DNA of 64,000 nucleotides from Listeria monocytogenes ATCC 19117 (GTDB lineage Bacteria; Bacillota; Bacilli; Lactobacillales; Listeriaceae): assembly GCF_000307025.1 (NCBI RefSeq), contig NC_018584.1, positions 2,294,001 through 2,358,000 on the forward strand, written 5' to 3'. Positions 37,568 to 46,279 of this stretch are shown here, piece after piece. The notes beneath the pieces were generated by a model, which ran no database searches, had not been told where the DNA came from, and saw only the letters and a program-made list of their open reading frames with translations. Made by a program: the position numbers and the translations under genes. Position 1 is the stretch's first letter, and every line of letters begins with the position of its first letter.

Positions 37568-38614
37568 GTGGCAGGTGTAACAAAAAAATTATCATTATTG
37601 GATCGTTATTTAACCCTCTGGATTTTTCTTGCAATGGGCTTTGGTATTGGATTAGGTTATTTTGTACCAGAGGTTGTGACAGGAATAAATAAACTGGAAG
37701 TTGGAACAACTTCTATACCTATTGCGATAGGCTTGATATTAATGATGTATCCACCGTTAGCTAAGGTGAAATATGAAGAGATGTGGCGTGTCTTTAAAGA
37801 TTGGAAGGTTTTATTATTATCACTTTTCCAAAACTGGATTGTCGGTCCCATTTTAATGTTTATTTTAGCTGTTGTCTTTTTACATGATTATCCTGAATAT
37901 ATGGTGGGGTTAATTATGATTGGTCTGGCTCGTTGTATTGCAATGGTAATTGTGTGGAGTAACTTAGCTCAAGCGGACAATGAGTATACGGCAGGATTAG
38001 TGGCGTTCAATTCCATTTTTCAAATTATCTTTTATTCAGTGTTTGCCTATATTTTTGTGACAGTTATTCCGGGATGGTTAGGCTTAGAAACGCATGCTGT
38101 TTCAATTGGAATGGGTGAGATCGCAACAAGTGTTTTCATTTATTTAGGTATTCCTTTCATTGCAGGCTTTTTATCTCGTTGGATTCTAATAAAGAAAAAA
38201 GGAAAGAAATGGTATGAAGAAAAATTCATTCCTAAAATTAGTCCAATTACATTGGTTGCCTTATTATTTACAATTGTTGTGATGTTCTCCGTTAAAGGAG
38301 AAAAAGTCATTGAACTTCCAATGGATGTAGTAAGGATTGCCATTCCATTACTCATTTATTTTGTCCTTATGTTCTTTGTTTCATTCTTTATTTCTAAACG
38401 TATGGGAACCAGTTATCCAATTGCAGCTTCATTATCGTTTACCGCAGCGAGCAATAATTTTGAATTAGCAATTGCGGTAGCAGTTGGCGTATTTGGTATT
38501 AATTCAGGGGAAGCCTTTGCAGCAGTAATTGGTCCACTAGTGGAAGTTCCGGTTTTGATTGGTTTAGTAAATGTAGCATTGAAATTTAAGCAAAAATATT
38601 TTAAGCAAACTTAA
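37568..38614 (+). CDS. arsB2: Arsenite efflux pump, Acr3-like, second copy
   Basis: 348 residues from a GTG at 37568 with TTGGAG nine bases upstream; an ATG nine bases earlier sits directly on that site and is less likely. About ten membrane segments. The Acr3 cysteine is in [14 protein letters not shown] (Cys123) and the glutamate in [13 protein letters not shown]. Around the cysteine it differs from the first copy (GLARC for GAAPC), suggesting an older divergence, not a recent duplication. It follows the first pump by about 40 bases in one operon. Substrate preference between the two cannot be read. Confidence 0.9.
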   Translation: MAGVTKKLSLLDRYLTLWIFLAMGFGIGLGYFVPEVVTGINKLEVGTTSIPIAIGLILMMYPPLAKVKYEEMWRVFKDWKVLLLSLFQNWIVGPILMFILAVVFLHDYPEYMVGLIMIGLARCIAMVIVWSNLAQADNEYTAGLVAFNSIFQIIFYSVFAYIFVTVIPGWLGLETHAVSIGMGEIATSVFIYLGIPFIAGFLSRWILIKKKGKKWYEEKFIPKISPITLVALLFTIVVMFSVKGEKVIELPMDVVRIAIPLLIYFVLMFFVSFFISKRMGTSYPIAASLSFTAASNNFELAIAVAVGVFGINSGEAFAAVIGPLVEVPVLIGLVNVALKFKQKYFKQT

Positions 38615-38634
38615 AAAAGGAATGAGGCATCTTT

Positions 38635-40308
38635 ATGAAAATTGTGATTATTGGTTCAGTAGCAGCTGGGACAAGTGTGGCTGCAAAGGCTAGACGAAAT
38701 ACAGAGGAAGCAGAGATTGTTGTCTACGACCAAGACAAGGATATTTCCTATTCAATTTGCGGGATTCCTTATTATATAGGAGATGAAGTTGAAGAGTTAG
38801 ATAAGTTGACCCCTAGAAATGCTGCATGGTTTAAAAAGCGTTATAATGTAGATATTTTTACAGAGCATCGAGTGACAGCTATTCATCCTGAAACTCAAAC
38901 GCTTGAGGTTGAGAATCTTCAAACAAAGGAGAAGAAAACCGAATCCTATGATGAATTGGTTTTAGCAACAGGATCCAAACCGATTGTGCCAGAGATTTTT
39001 AAAGCACAGCAAGCTAATAGAAATCTTTTTCATGTTCGTACTATTCAAGATGCTGCTGCCATTCACTCATTTATTGAAAAAGAAAAGCCACAACAAGCTA
39101 CTATTATTGGTGCAGGCTTTATTGGATTAGAAATGGCAGAGCAATTGGTTCATAAAGGAATAGAGGTAACTATTATTCAACGTGGCAATCAAGTCATGAA
39201 ACAAATGGATGCTGATATGGCTTATCGTGTCCAAAAGGAGCTTGAAAAGAATCATGTTAAGCTCCAACTGAATACAACAATCACAAAAGTAATAGAGAAG
39301 GATGGCTATATTACTGAATTAGCAACCAATCAAGAGCAAACAATCAAATCGGATTTAGTCATTCTTGCAGCTGGTGTTACTCCGAATACTTCACTTATTC
39401 AATCGACAACTATTCAATTGGGAAAATCTGGTGCGATTAAAGTGAATAAGAAAATGCAGACAACGGTACCACATATTTATGCGGTAGGAGATGTTGCTGA
39501 GAGCTATTCTGTCATTACAGATAAACCAATATATCGTCCACTTGGATCAACTGCTAATAAGATGGGTAGAATTGCTGGTGATATCATCACAGGAGGAACA
39601 CTGGAACATCGTGGTATTTTAGGAACTGGTATTGTTCGAGTTTTTGATTTAGCGGTTGCATATACTGGTTTAACAGAAAAAGAAGCTAAATTAGAAGGAT
39701 TAGAGACAGCTATTCTTTATAATATTAAGCCAGATCATGCGGACTACTTAGGTGGAAAAGAGCTGACAATCAAAGCTTTAGCAGATAAAAGTAGCGGGAG
39801 AATTCTTGGAGCTCAGATTATTGGAGAGCAAGGTGTAGATAAACGAATTGACGTAATTGCCACTGCAATTTCATTTGGTGCAGTAGCAGAAGATTTGTTC
39901 CATTTAGACCTTGCTTATGCACCACCATTTGCGACAACGAAAGACCCCGTTCTTTATACTGGAATGGCGTTAGATAATGCAATAAGCAATGGAACACCTT
40001 TAATGACCCCAACTGAATTGATTGAGCGACAAGCAAGTGGAGAACAACTGCAAATTATTGATACTCGTTCCAAAAAACAATATGAAATTTCTTGTGTTAA
40101 AGGGGCTATCCATATTCCATTAGCAGAAATACGTGATAGAGTGGCGGAGCTAGATAAAAATGTAACAACAATCACGTATTGTAATAAGGGCGTAACTGGA
40201 AATGCTGCTCAAAATATCCTGTTAAACGAAGGATTTAAAGAAGTCTATAATTTATCTGGAGGAAATAAAAATTACCAGATAATCGCCCAAATGCTCGCCT
40301 CTAACTGA
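38635..40308 (+). CDS. CoA-disulfide reductase/NADH oxidase-like flavoprotein fused to rhodanese
   Basis: 557 residues. Residues 1-440 form a pyridine nucleotide-disulfide oxidoreductase: FAD site VIIGSVAAGTSVA, active cysteine in SYSICGIPYY (Cys42), NAD site TIIGAGFIGLEMAE, second FAD motif IYAVGDVAES. The C-terminal about 100 residues are a rhodanese domain with the loop YCNKGVTG. Similar fusions reduce CoA disulfide or polysulfide. In an ars operon it may restore thiols oxidised during arsenic stress or act on thiol-arsenic species; this is inference. It lies 20 bases after the second pump. AAAGGAATGAGG is the ribosome site. Confidence 0.88.
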   Translation: MKIVIIGSVAAGTSVAAKARRNTEEAEIVVYDQDKDISYSICGIPYYIGDEVEELDKLTPRNAAWFKKRYNVDIFTEHRVTAIHPETQTLEVENLQTKEKKTESYDELVLATGSKPIVPEIFKAQQANRNLFHVRTIQDAAAIHSFIEKEKPQQATIIGAGFIGLEMAEQLVHKGIEVTIIQRGNQVMKQMDADMAYRVQKELEKNHVKLQLNTTITKVIEKDGYITELATNQEQTIKSDLVILAAGVTPNTSLIQSTTIQLGKSGAIKVNKKMQTTVPHIYAVGDVAESYSVITDKPIYRPLGSTANKMGRIAGDIITGGTLEHRGILGTGIVRVFDLAVAYTGLTEKEAKLEGLETAILYNIKPDHADYLGGKELTIKALADKSSGRILGAQIIGEQGVDKRIDVIATAISFGAVAEDLFHLDLAYAPPFATTKDPVLYTGMALDNAISNGTPLMTPTELIERQASGEQLQIIDTRSKKQYEISCVKGAIHIPLAEIRDRVAELDKNVTTITYCNKGVTGNAAQNILLNEGFKEVYNLSGGNKNYQIIAQMLASN

Positions 40309-40332
40309 TTTAATGATGAAGGGATTAAATAG

Positions 40333-40512
40333 ATGACAGAAGAAAAAAGAGCGCTGGCAAGACTTGCTGGTATCTTGGGAGCTTTCCTCGCTGCCAAACT
40401 ATTAAACTATCAAATAAATGTTAGTATATTTGTAAATTTTGTTATAATTGTTGTGGTTCTATATGTTTTAGCTAAAAAAAGAGAATCTAAAGCTAAAGAA
40501 GACAGAAAATAG
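40333..40512 (+). CDS. Small single-span membrane protein at the end of the ars operon
   Basis: 59 residues, starting MTEEKRALARLAGIL. AAGGG precedes the ATG by nine bases. An N-terminal amphipathic stretch (about 8-24) is followed by a hydrophobic helix (about 30-49, SIFVNFVIIVVVLYVLA) and a basic tail ending KAKEDRK. It begins 24 bases after the flavoprotein gene and precedes a hairpin. I do not recognise the family. It could be an accessory subunit of the pumps. Confidence 0.65.
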   Translation: MTEEKRALARLAGILGAFLAAKLLNYQINVSIFVNFVIIVVVLYVLAKKRESKAKEDRK

Positions 40513-40519
40513 TTTGTCG

Positions 40520-40554
40520 CAAATGCAGTTGCACCTTGACTGCATTTGTTTTTT
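40520..40554 (+). terminator. Terminator at the end of the ars operon
   Basis: CAAATGCAG pairs perfectly with CTGCATTTG around an 11-base loop and is followed by six T. It separates the arsenic operon from the ABC exporter genes. Confidence 0.82.
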
Positions 40555-40589
40555 GACAAAAGAAATATGAGTAAGGAGGTAATGAGTAA

Positions 40590-41525
40590 ATGAGCTATGC
40601 ACTAGATTTAAAAGGCTTAAAAAAAGTATATGCGACCGGTGTTGAGGCGCTGCGTGGTATTGATTTAACTGTAGAAGAAGGAGATTTTTATGCACTGCTA
40701 GGTCCAAACGGTGCTGGAAAATCAACAACAATTGGAATTATTACCTCACTTGTTAATAAGACTGCTGGTCAAGTAAAGGTTTTTGATTATGATATTGATA
40801 ATGATTTAGAGCGAGCAAAGCAACAGATTGGTCTTGTGCCGCAGGAATTTAATTTTAATCCGTTTGAAACGGTTCAACAAATTGTAGTAAATCAAGCAGG
40901 ATATTATGGTGTCTCAAGAAAAGAGGCACTGAAACGTAGTGAAAAGTATTTGAAGCAGTCCAATTTATGGGAGAAAAGAAACGTTCGTGCCCGTATGTTA
41001 TCTGGAGGGATGAAACGAAGACTTATGATAGCTCGAGCATTAATGCACGAGCCACGTCTGCTAATTCTTGATGAACCAACTGCTGGAGTGGACATTGAGC
41101 TTAGAAGAGAAATGTGGGCATTTTTAAAAGAGTTAAATGAAAGTGGCACAACAATCATTCTTACAACTCATTATTTAGAAGAAGCAGAGATGCTTTGTCG
41201 TAACATTGGAATTATTCAATCAGGTGAGCTAATTGAGAATACAAGTATGAAAGCACTTCTATCAAAACTACAATATGAGACTTTCATTTTTGATTTAGAT
41301 AGCTACGACAAAAAGCCTGTGATAAAAGGTTATAAGCACTTTTTTGAAGATGATCTAACACTTGCTATAGAAGTTGAACGAAATCAGGGAGTTAATAATA
41401 TTTTTGAGCAGCTCAATCAGCAAAATATCAAGGTTCTTTCTATGCGCAATAAATCAAATAGATTGGAAGAGTTGTTCTTAAAAATTACCGAAGACAAACA
41501 TCAAAAGGAGGAGAAAAATGTTTAG
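40590..41525 (+). CDS. ABC exporter ATPase, YadG-like
   Basis: 311 residues. Walker A is LGPNGAGKSTTIG near residue 38, signature LSGGMKRRLMIARAL, Walker B LLILDEPTAGVD, switch histidine LTTHYLEEAEM. The sequence is very close to E. coli YadG as I recall it (for example VPQEFNFNPFETVQQIVV and MLCRNIGIIQ). That is unexpected in a Gram-positive element. AAGGAGGT precedes the ATG. Its permease partner overlaps by eight bases. The substrate is unknown; location between arsenic and cadmium genes suggests export of a toxic compound, but this is only context. Confidence 0.88.
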   Translation: MSYALDLKGLKKVYATGVEALRGIDLTVEEGDFYALLGPNGAGKSTTIGIITSLVNKTAGQVKVFDYDIDNDLERAKQQIGLVPQEFNFNPFETVQQIVVNQAGYYGVSRKEALKRSEKYLKQSNLWEKRNVRARMLSGGMKRRLMIARALMHEPRLLILDEPTAGVDIELRREMWAFLKELNESGTTIILTTHYLEEAEMLCRNIGIIQSGELIENTSMKALLSKLQYETFIFDLDSYDKKPVIKGYKHFFEDDLTLAIEVERNQGVNNIFEQLNQQNIKVLSMRNKSNRLEELFLKITEDKHQKEEKNV

Positions 41526-42288
41526 TATCTACTTTACAGCACTTAAAAGCTTAGCAGTTAAGGAAACCAACCGTTACCTACGGATATGGGTACAAACTTT
41601 AGTGCCTCCTGTTATTACGACCTCATTATATTTTGTTATTTTTGGAAAAATGATTGGTGGTCGTATTGGTGATATGGGCGGCTTCTCCTATATGGAATTT
41701 ATTGTACCAGGTTTAATTATGATGTCTGCAATCACAAGTTCTTACGCAAATGTTTCTTCATCTTTCTTTTCTCAAAAATTCCAAAAGAATATTGAAGAGC
41801 TATTAGTTGCACCTGTACCCACACATGTTATTATTTGGGGATTTGTTATTGGTGGACTGGGTAGGAGTATCTTAGTTGGGACATTGGTTACAGTCATTTC
41901 TCTATTTTTTGTTCCACTTCATGTTTATTCATGGTTTATTGTGGTGATTACATTATTGATGACTGCAATTTTATTTTCATTAGCAGGCTTAATTAATGGT
42001 GTTTTTGCACAATCTTATGATGATGTTTCAATTGTACCAACATTTGTTTTACAGCCATTAACTTATTTAGGTGGTGTATTTTACGCCATTTCAATGCTAC
42101 CACCTTTTTGGCAAGGAGTTTCAAAAGTCAATCCTATCGTTTATATGATTTCTGGGTTCAGATACGGTTTTCTTGGGACAACTGATGTGCCACTCGTCAT
42201 TTCTATAACGATTCTAATTCTTTTTATTATCATCCTTTATTCTGTTTGTTGGTATCTTGTTGATAAAGGGAAAGGGCTGAGAAGCTAG
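41518..42288 (+). CDS. ABC-2 type permease, YadH-like
   Basis: 256 residues with six membrane segments, typical of ABC-2 exporters. It resembles E. coli YadH in many stretches as I recall them: RIWVQTLVPPVIT, IEELLVAPVPTHVII and NPIVYMISGFRYGFLG. The conserved extracellular-loop pattern near the C-terminus of the family is present. It overlaps the ATPase gene by eight bases; AGGAGGAG lies inside that gene. With the ATPase it forms a complete two-gene exporter. A terminator follows at 42341. Confidence 0.87.
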   Translation: MFSIYFTALKSLAVKETNRYLRIWVQTLVPPVITTSLYFVIFGKMIGGRIGDMGGFSYMEFIVPGLIMMSAITSSYANVSSSFFSQKFQKNIEELLVAPVPTHVIIWGFVIGGLGRSILVGTLVTVISLFFVPLHVYSWFIVVITLLMTAILFSLAGLINGVFAQSYDDVSIVPTFVLQPLTYLGGVFYAISMLPPFWQGVSKVNPIVYMISGFRYGFLGTTDVPLVISITILILFIIILYSVCWYLVDKGKGLRS

Positions 42289-42560
42289 TAAAGAAGGAAT
42301 ATCAAAGGTTGAGAGAGTAAAAATTAGATTATTAAACAGTAAAAAGATAGAAACTTATTTGTATTTCAATAATAAGCTTCTATCTTTTTTAATTTTAATG
42401 TCATCAAACGAATTAATTGAACAACAAATGATTGGAACAGGATTCAAATATTGAAACTTTTTCTAAGAAATTGCATATAGCGAAAATGACAAAGCTTGCT
42501 GTCTGTATAAGTTAGTATCGGAACAAGGGAGCGTTCATAGACAATTGTATGGAATCAACA
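42289..42560. other. Spacer between the ABC exporter and cadmium genes
   Basis: No gene was seen. It holds a terminator hairpin at 42341-42391 and ends in the cadC promoter. The remaining 160 bases show no structure that I recognise. Confidence 0.5.
42341..42391 (+). terminator. Terminator of the YadGH-like operon
   Basis: AAAAAGATAGAA pairs with TTCTATCTTTTT, with CTTATT/AATAAG continuing the stem with one mismatch; a T run follows. Confidence 0.82.
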
Positions 42561-42609
42561 TTGACATAATAAATTTGAAAGGCTACAATACAGTTGAGTG
42601 ATTGCTCAA
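42561..42609 (+). promoter_or_regulatory. cadC-cadA promoter and operator
   Basis: TTGACA (42561-42566), a 17-base spacer and TACAAT (42584-42589) form a strong promoter. Immediately downstream, TTGAG and CTCAA (42594-42609) are inverted repeats at the likely start of transcription, where the CadC repressor should bind. Confidence 0.8.
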
Positions 42610-42626
42610 TTGAAAGGGTGAGAAAT

Positions 42627-42983
42627 ATGAATAAACAAGAATTGATCTGTGATTGCGATGTTATACATAAAGAAGTTGTAGAGAAAGTGAAAGAAGTGAT
42701 GCCTGAAAAACAAGCAATAACTAATTTAACTAGTTTATATAAGGCATTTGCAGATAAAACTAGATTGGAAATACTGTATGCATTACACGAGAGTGAAATG
42801 TGTGTTTGTGATTTGGCTGTGTTGCTGAATATGACGAAATCGGCAATTTCTCATCAATTAAAAACTTTAAGGCTCGCTAATCTGGTAAAAAACAGACGTG
42901 AGGGTAAGATTGTGTATTATTCACTTACTGACAAACATGTGTATGAAATTTTCGAACAAAGTTTCAAGCATGTAGCAGAATGA
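42627..42983 (+). CDS. cadC: Cadmium-responsive repressor CadC (ArsR/SmtB family)
   Basis: 118 residues from MNKQELICDCDVIH. This ATG follows AAAGGGTGAG; a TTG 11 codons earlier lies inside the operator. CadC senses Cd(II), Pb(II) or Zn(II). The N-terminal cysteines in ICDCDV and the pair in EMCVCDLAVL (alpha-3) make the thiolate site seen in S. aureus CadC. The recognition helix is MTKSAISHQLKTLRLA. The gene lies 16 bases upstream of cadA in one operon with an operator at the promoter. Confidence 0.95.
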   Translation: MNKQELICDCDVIHKEVVEKVKEVMPEKQAITNLTSLYKAFADKTRLEILYALHESEMCVCDLAVLLNMTKSAISHQLKTLRLANLVKNRREGKIVYYSLTDKHVYEIFEQSFKHVAE

Positions 42984-42999
42984 ATCTGGAGGTCCCGAT

Positions 43000-45102
43000 A
43001 TGAAGAAAGAGTATATTTTAGAGGGGTTAACTTGTGCAAACTGCGCAGGGAAAATTGAGAATGACGTTAAGAAAATAAGCGGTATAGAAAATGTGACACT
43101 TAACTTAATGAATACGACGTTAGCATTTGATAAGAAAGATGACAACGGTCTTGATGAAGAAATCGAAAAAATCGTGCATACGTACGAACCAGAAGTTGGT
43201 GTTTTTCCTAAACAGGAATATAAAAAAGAACCAACAAAAAATTTGAGTCTTAAAGATAATAAGATTTTTCTTCGACTAGTAGTTGGTGCAATTATACTTA
43301 TATTTGCAGTTATAGCCAACATGCAAGACGGTATAAATGATTGGTTGAAGTTAGCGTTATTCTTAATCAGTTATGCAATTCTTGGTGGAGATGTATTGTT
43401 AAAAGCAATTCGTAATATTTTTAAGGGCCAAGTATTTGATGAAAACTTCTTAATGAGTATTGCAACGATTGGAGCCTTTATCATTGGAGAAACCGCAGAA
43501 GCAGTTGCTGTTATGCTTTTTTATCAAATTGGTGAATTGTTTCAAGATATTGCCGTTAAGCGTTCTAAAAAATCAATTACAGATTTAATGGATATTCGAC
43601 CAGATTATGCTAACTTGAAAGTTGGAAACGACATCAAGAAAGTAAAACCTGAAACAATAAAGATTGGTGATATCATTATTGTTAAGGCTGGCGAAAAAGT
43701 ATCTCTTGATGGAATTGTCGTTGCTGGCGAATCCCTGTTAGATACAAAAGCATTAACAGGTGAATCGGTCCCACGAAAAACAAAAACTGGAGATAACGTA
43801 TTGTCTGGTTGTATCAATCAGAGTGGTGTCTTAACGATTGAAGTTACAAAAACATTTGGTGAATCAACGGTGGCAAAGATTATTGATCTTGTTGAAAATG
43901 CTAGTAGTAAAAAAGCCCCCACTGAAAACTTTATCACAAAATTTTCAAGATACTATACTCCAGTAGTGGTAATTGTTGCAACCCTATTAGCAGTCATTCC
44001 TCCCCTATTCTTTGGTGGTGAGTGGTCTGATTGGGTAAATAGAGGGCTAATCTTTCTTGTAATCTCTTGTCCATGTGCATTGGTTGTTTCAATCCCGCTA
44101 GGTTTCTTTGGTGGAATTGGTGGTGCTTCTAAACATGGTATTCTAGTAAAAGGCAGTAATTTTCTTGAAGCCTTAAACAATGTTGATACAATTGTATTTG
44201 ATAAAACAGGAACACTAACAGAGGGAGTATTTGAAGTCACTTCTATTAATACAAGCAATGGTTTTACAGAAGAGCAATTAATAGAGTATGGAGCAAAAGC
44301 AGAAACACTGTCTAATCACCCAATTGCTATGTCAATTAAGAAAGCTTATGGTAAAGAGATTGAACACAGTGAACTTGATTCTTATCAAGAAATTGCAGGA
44401 CATGGAATTAGTGTATTGATTAAAGAAAAACCTGTTCTTGCAGGAAATGAAAAATTAATGAAACAGCATAATATTGAGTATATGTCGAACAGCGAAACAG
44501 GAACGGTTGTTTATATTGCTATTGATAATGTATTTGCTGGTTCAATTGTGATTTCAGATAAAATTAAAAAAGATAGTTTTGAAGCCATTCAATCACTTAA
44601 GAGTAAAGGTGTTCAAAAGACAGTCATGCTAACAGGTGATAATAAAGTGATTGCTCAAAATATTGCTAAAGAATTGTCATTAGATGAAGTTTATTCAGAA
44701 TTACTTCCAACAGACAAAGTGGATATTTTAGAAAGACTTGAAAATGAGGAAGTTGACAAAGGAAAACTAGCCTTTGTCGGTGATGGAATCAATGATGCTC
44801 CCGTATTAGCAAGAGCAGATATCGGAATTGCTATGGGCGGTTTAGGGTCAGATGCTGCTATTGAGGCAGCAGATATTGTCTTAATGACCGATGAACCTTC
44901 TAAAATAGCAAAAGCCATTGATATTTCAAGTTTTACAAAGAAAATAGTATGGCAAAATATTATTTTTGCATTAGGTGTTAAAGCCATCTTTTTAACTCTT
45001 GGTGCATTCGGAATTGCAACAATGTGGGAAGCTGTATTTGCTGATGTTGGTGTATCTGTATTGGCGATTTTAAATGCTACACGTGTCATAAGATATAAAT
45101 AA
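43000..45102 (+). CDS. cadA: Cadmium-exporting P1B-type ATPase CadA
   Basis: 700 residues. One N-terminal heavy-metal domain has GLTCANCAGKIE (metal-binding CxxC). Membrane segments 1-2 are followed by the actuator loop with LTGESVPRK, the metal-site motif SCPCALV in the sixth segment, the phosphorylation site FDKTGTLTEG, and the hinge GDGINDAPVLARADIGIAMG. It exports Cd(II), Zn(II) or Pb(II) with ATP. GGAGGTCCCG precedes the ATG. Within Listeria its setting on an arsenic-bearing island suggests the cadA4 type, which is recalled as giving modest cadmium tolerance. Confidence 0.96.
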   Translation: MKKEYILEGLTCANCAGKIENDVKKISGIENVTLNLMNTTLAFDKKDDNGLDEEIEKIVHTYEPEVGVFPKQEYKKEPTKNLSLKDNKIFLRLVVGAIILIFAVIANMQDGINDWLKLALFLISYAILGGDVLLKAIRNIFKGQVFDENFLMSIATIGAFIIGETAEAVAVMLFYQIGELFQDIAVKRSKKSITDLMDIRPDYANLKVGNDIKKVKPETIKIGDIIIVKAGEKVSLDGIVVAGESLLDTKALTGESVPRKTKTGDNVLSGCINQSGVLTIEVTKTFGESTVAKIIDLVENASSKKAPTENFITKFSRYYTPVVVIVATLLAVIPPLFFGGEWSDWVNRGLIFLVISCPCALVVSIPLGFFGGIGGASKHGILVKGSNFLEALNNVDTIVFDKTGTLTEGVFEVTSINTSNGFTEEQLIEYGAKAETLSNHPIAMSIKKAYGKEIEHSELDSYQEIAGHGISVLIKEKPVLAGNEKLMKQHNIEYMSNSETGTVVYIAIDNVFAGSIVISDKIKKDSFEAIQSLKSKGVQKTVMLTGDNKVIAQNIAKELSLDEVYSELLPTDKVDILERLENEEVDKGKLAFVGDGINDAPVLARADIGIAMGGLGSDAAIEAADIVLMTDEPSKIAKAIDISSFTKKIVWQNIIFALGVKAIFLTLGAFGIATMWEAVFADVGVSVLAILNATRVIRYK

Positions 45103-45105
45103 TCA

Positions 45106-45146
45106 GAAGCAGGTATTGTAAAAAGTACAATACCTGCTTCTTTATC
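45106..45146. terminator. Terminator after cadA
   Basis: AGAAGCAGGTATTGTA pairs with TACAATACCTGCTTCT almost perfectly, followed by TTTAT. It lies between convergent cadA and the transfer operon. Confidence 0.88.
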
Positions 45147-45253
45147 TGAATAGTGTAAAGAATAATTTTTTAGTTGATTTTACAAAATTAAGCTGCGACA
45201 AATATAGTTGTGCGAACTAAAAACTCTTTCTCAAGTATTTTTAGTTTTAAAAT

Positions 45254-46279
45254 TTATGGTGTTCCATACCCTATAATATAAGGGCTATTTTTTTCATAAC
45301 TTAGTTTAGCAATCTTGTCTCCTGAATTACCTTCAATTGTATAAACAACTTCATTTTCTACTTTCTCCACGATTCCTACATGGTCGCTGACAGAATCACC
45401 ATCCCAATCAAAAAAAATGATATTGCCACTTTTAGGCAAATTACCTTTCCCTAGCCATTGGTTTTTAGCTTTAAAATTTTCAATACCTGTTGGGCAATAA
45501 GCAAACCGTTCCATTTTAACACCAGCTTTTTCAGCATTATAAGAAACAAAAATGGCGCACCATTCAACACGTCCGTTGAAGCCATACCATTGCCAATACT
45601 TCATCCCTCCATCATGTGTTCCTTCATCCAATTCTTTAAGTGCTGAGTTTACAATAGCCGAATTTCCTTGACTATTATTGCCGGAAGTAGAAGTGGTGTA
45701 CTGTTTAACAATTTGAGCGTAAAACATATTGCCATACGCATAACGATAATCATAGCCTAAGTTAACAGCTATAGGATTAGTGTAAGTAACTGTTTTTCCA
45801 CCTGCTTGATTTTTTGAGAATTGAATCGCATTATCCAGAGAGTAGCTCTTACCTGAATGACTTAGAAAGCCACCTCCAAAATTATATGATTGTACAATAT
45901 TTAAAACATCGTATTCTCGGTGTCCTTTCCACATATCTGCAAAATATTTTACGCCAACTTCAATGGATTCATTTGGATCTTGAATTGAATTAGGTGGCTT
46001 TCCTTGGCTTTCGGAACATTGCATTACATCGGGATATTTTTCTGAATTTCCCCCTGATTCTGCCATAATGATTCCTAATAAATAAGGAACCGCTTCGGAA
46101 ATCTCATTTTTAGCAGCTTCTTTTGTGACTTTATCTTTCCAACGAAGCACTGCTTCTGGAAGGTTTTGTCCTTCTTCCGAGCCAGAGTTGGTAGTTGAAG
46201 AGTCACTTCCAGCAATGAGCATGAAAAATATAAAAAAGAAACCTGCCAGTAATAAAAGAGATAACTTACGTGGTTTCAT
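45254..46279 (-). CDS. Conjugation cell-wall hydrolase, lysozyme-like plus CHAP (Tn916 ORF14-like)
   Basis: 341 residues. The N-terminus has a membrane anchor (LLLLAGFFFIFFMLIAG). A lysozyme-like transglycosylase domain (about 55-190) has GIIMAESGGNSEKYPD with the catalytic Glu, and a C-terminal CHAP amidase domain (about 220-341) has VEWCAIFVSYNAEKAG with the cysteine and SDHVGIVEKVE with the histidine. It opens peptidoglycan for the transfer channel. It is the last gene of the leftward transfer operon, overlapping the VirB6-like gene by 14 bases. Confidence 0.9.
   Translation of the reverse strand: MKPRKLSLLLLAGFFFIFFMLIAGSDSSTTNSGSEEGQNLPEAVLRWKDKVTKEAAKNEISEAVPYLLGIIMAESGGNSEKYPDVMQCSESQGKPPNSIQDPNESIEVGVKYFADMWKGHREYDVLNIVQSYNFGGGFLSHSGKSYSLDNAIQFSKNQAGGKTVTYTNPIAVNLGYDYRYAYGNMFYAQIVKQYTTSTSGNNSQGNSAIVNSALKELDEGTHDGGMKYWQWYGFNGRVEWCAIFVSYNAEKAGVKMERFAYCPTGIENFKAKNQWLGKGNLPKSGNIIFFDWDGDSVSDHVGIVEKVENEVVYTIEGNSGDKIAKLSYEKNSPYIIGYGTP

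Noticed and set aside
42392-42560. Transposase or resolvase remnant before cadC
   Set aside because: Translated in several frames by eye, it shows no recognisable recombinase motif and many stops.
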